From Avoscillospira sp045652125 (GTDB taxonomy: Bacteria; Bacillota; Clostridia; Oscillospirales; Oscillospiraceae), in assembly GCA_045652125.1 (NCBI GenBank), contig JAZRTT010000034.1, forward strand, positions 1-7,414: a stretch of 7,414 nucleotides of DNA, given 5' to 3'. Both the position numbers and the translations under genes were made by a program. This document shows positions 6,425 through 7,414 of the stretch, piece by piece. Under the pieces are notes generated by a model. That model saw only the letters and a list, made by a program, of their open reading frames with translations, was not told the DNA's origin and did no database searches. The number at the start of each line of letters is the position of its first letter. Within the stretch, counting starts at the first letter, position 1.

Positions 6425-6454
6425 CCCATTTTTGCCATCCTATGCAAAAATGGG
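6425..6454 (-). repeat. Perfect 11-bp inverted repeat in the murG-murA gap
   Basis: CCCATTTTTGC (6425-6435) and GCAAAAATGGG (6444-6454) are exact reverse complements separated by 8 nt. In the murG-murA transcript this gives a hairpin that begins 8 nt after the murG stop, and its 3' arm ends inside the G-rich ribosome binding region of murA. No U tract follows on either strand, so it is not a typical intrinsic terminator. A translational control element, processing site or mRNA-stability element are the likeliest explanations; all are inference. Confidence 0.75.
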
Positions 6455-6462
6455 CAGAATGG

Positions 6463-7414
6463 TCAATTCTTCGCTGCCAATTCTCTGATCACGCCGAAAA
6501 TCTGCTCCGCGGCATCCACCACCGCCAGTTTTCCCGCTGCAACACCCATATCCCGGCACCGCTGCCGATCCATCAGCAGCTGTTTGGCCGTTTCATAGAG
6601 ACTGTCGCCGTCGCAGTCGGCCTCCCGCACGACCACAGCCGCACCGTGGCGTTCCAGAACCCGGGCATTTTTTTCCTGATGATTATCCGTAACATTGGGC
6701 GACGGCACCATAATGCAGGGTGTGCCGGAAGCACAGACCTCACTGATGGTTGCTGCTCCCGCCCTGCAAATGACCAGATCCGCCGCCGCCATCAACTGCG
6801 GCATATTGAAAATATACTCCCGCATATCCAACTGCGGATGTTCCTCCAGATCAAGCCCCTGCTGCTTCACATAGTCCGGCATCCATCGCCAGCCGTAAGA
6901 GCCGGTGGCATGCACATGGGAAAACAAGCCGTCTTTCGCTTCCCGAACCATGAACCGGGCTATTTTTTTATTCATCTCTCTGGCCCCAAGGCTGCCCCAT
7001 GCCGAGACGATCAGCGGCTGCTCTCCCAGCCCCAAGGCCTTCCGGGCCGTTTCCCTGTCATGATAAAGAAAATCGCTTCTTACCGGTGTACCGGTAACAA
7101 TCACCCGTTCCGGATGGGCATACCGTCCGCGGCAATCCTCAAAACTGACCATGATCCGGTCCACCTTGTCGGCAACCATCCGTGTAGCAAGACCCGGCAC
7201 AGCGTTGGATTCATGCACCGCTGTGGGAATCCCCAGCTTTGCACCCATTTTCAGAGCCGGAAAGCTGGCATAGCCGCCGGTTCCCACAATGACATCGGGC
7301 TGAAACGATCGGATGATTCTGGCGGCCTTTCGCATAGAGCCGGTCATATGCACCAGCGTTGTCACATTGTGCCAGATTCCCGCCGGAGTCAGCTTTCTTT
7401 GATAATTGGATATT
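6463..7414 (-). CDS. murG: MurG lipid II synthase (N-terminus outside window)
   Basis: MurG is the GT-B glycosyltransferase that adds GlcNAc from UDP-GlcNAc to lipid I on the inner membrane face, giving lipid II. The 316 residues present cover most of both domains: GTGGYASFPA and HESNAVPGLATR in the N-domain, VTGTPVR at the domain junction, GSLGAREMN as the second glycine-rich loop, and the UDP-GlcNAc site RAGAATISE followed by PSPNVTDNHQEKNA. The first 50-60 residues, including the N-terminal glycine-rich loop, lie beyond 7414. The frame stays open to the edge, so the GTG at 7363-7365 is an internal Val, not a start. In the usual GGSxGA loop the first Gly is Trp here (AWGSLGA). It is followed by murA and ftsQ on the same strand. 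Confidence 0.97.
   Translation of the reverse strand, partial: ISNYQRKLTPAGIWHNVTTLVHMTGSMRKAARIIRSFQPDVIVGTGGYASFPALKMGAKLGIPTAVHESNAVPGLATRMVADKVDRIMVSFEDCRGRYAHPERVIVTGTPVRSDFLYHDRETARKALGLGEQPLIVSAWGSLGAREMNKKIARFMVREAKDGLFSHVHATGSYGWRWMPDYVKQQGLDLEEHPQLDMREYIFNMPQLMAAADLVICRAGAATISEVCASGTPCIMVPSPNVTDNHQEKNARVLERHGAAVVVREADCDGDSLYETAKQLLMDRQRCRDMGVAAGKLAVVDAAEQIFGVIRELAAKN

Noticed and set aside
6425..6454. Intrinsic terminator between murG and murA
   Set aside because: The stem is perfect, but no U tract follows on either strand, and murA and ftsQ lie in line behind it with no other visible promoter.
5645..6598. 317-codon open frame on the plus strand
   Set aside because: It is antisense to murA and the end of murG and has no recognisable domain. 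It is a coding shadow.
7363..7365. GTG as the start of murG
   Set aside because: The frame continues open to the window edge with MurG-like sequence, and the N-terminal glycine-rich domain would be missing. The gene is cut by the edge, not short.

Overview
The window looks like ordinary chromosomal core DNA from a Gram-positive, low-to-middle GC Clostridia-type bacterium. A gut Oscillospiraceae/Ruminococcaceae relative is my best guess, from protein style and gene order rather than from any search. The evidence is a division and cell-wall (dcw) gene order murG-murA-ftsQ/divIB-ftsZ, a YerC-type TrpR-fold regulator, strong AGGAGG ribosome binding sites, and a 3' CCA encoded in the complete tRNA gene. 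I see no mobile element, CRISPR array, phage gene or recent insertion.

Region 1 (1-195, minus): a tRNA-Val(TAC) then tRNA-Asp(GTC) pair, the Asp gene cut by the window edge. A promoter with perfect TTGACA and TATAAT boxes 17 bp apart lies just upstream. Region 2 (231-2215, minus): a compact three-gene operon, in transcription order a YerC-like regulator (TTG start), a class I SAM-dependent methyltransferase (ATGA overlap) and the redox chaperone Hsp33 (2-nt gap). It has its own promoter, and no terminator is visible before the tRNA promoter. Region 3 (2249-3018, plus): a single hemolysin III/PAQR-family seven-helix membrane protein, transcribed divergently from the regulator. It ends at a long perfect hairpin that also serves ftsZ from the other side.

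Region 4 (3023-7414, minus): the end of a dcw cluster. MurG (N-terminus outside the window) makes lipid II. MurA makes the first committed precursor, UDP-GlcNAc-enolpyruvate. FtsQ/DivIB is the bitopic divisome scaffold. FtsZ is the cytoskeletal ring protein, with a dedicated consensus-like promoter in the ftsQ-ftsZ gap. No ftsA lies between ftsQ and ftsZ. A perfect 11-bp hairpin sits between murG and murA, against the murA ribosome binding site, and is not a terminator by its sequence.

No gap exceeds 300 bases; the largest are the divergent promoter region 2155-2306 and the ftsZ leader 4088-4213. I found nothing that amounts to an undescribed system. The points worth a second look are the murG-murA hairpin, the short FtsZ linker, a Trp in place of Gly in the MurG nucleotide-binding loop, and the unassigned methyltransferase in the Hsp33 operon.
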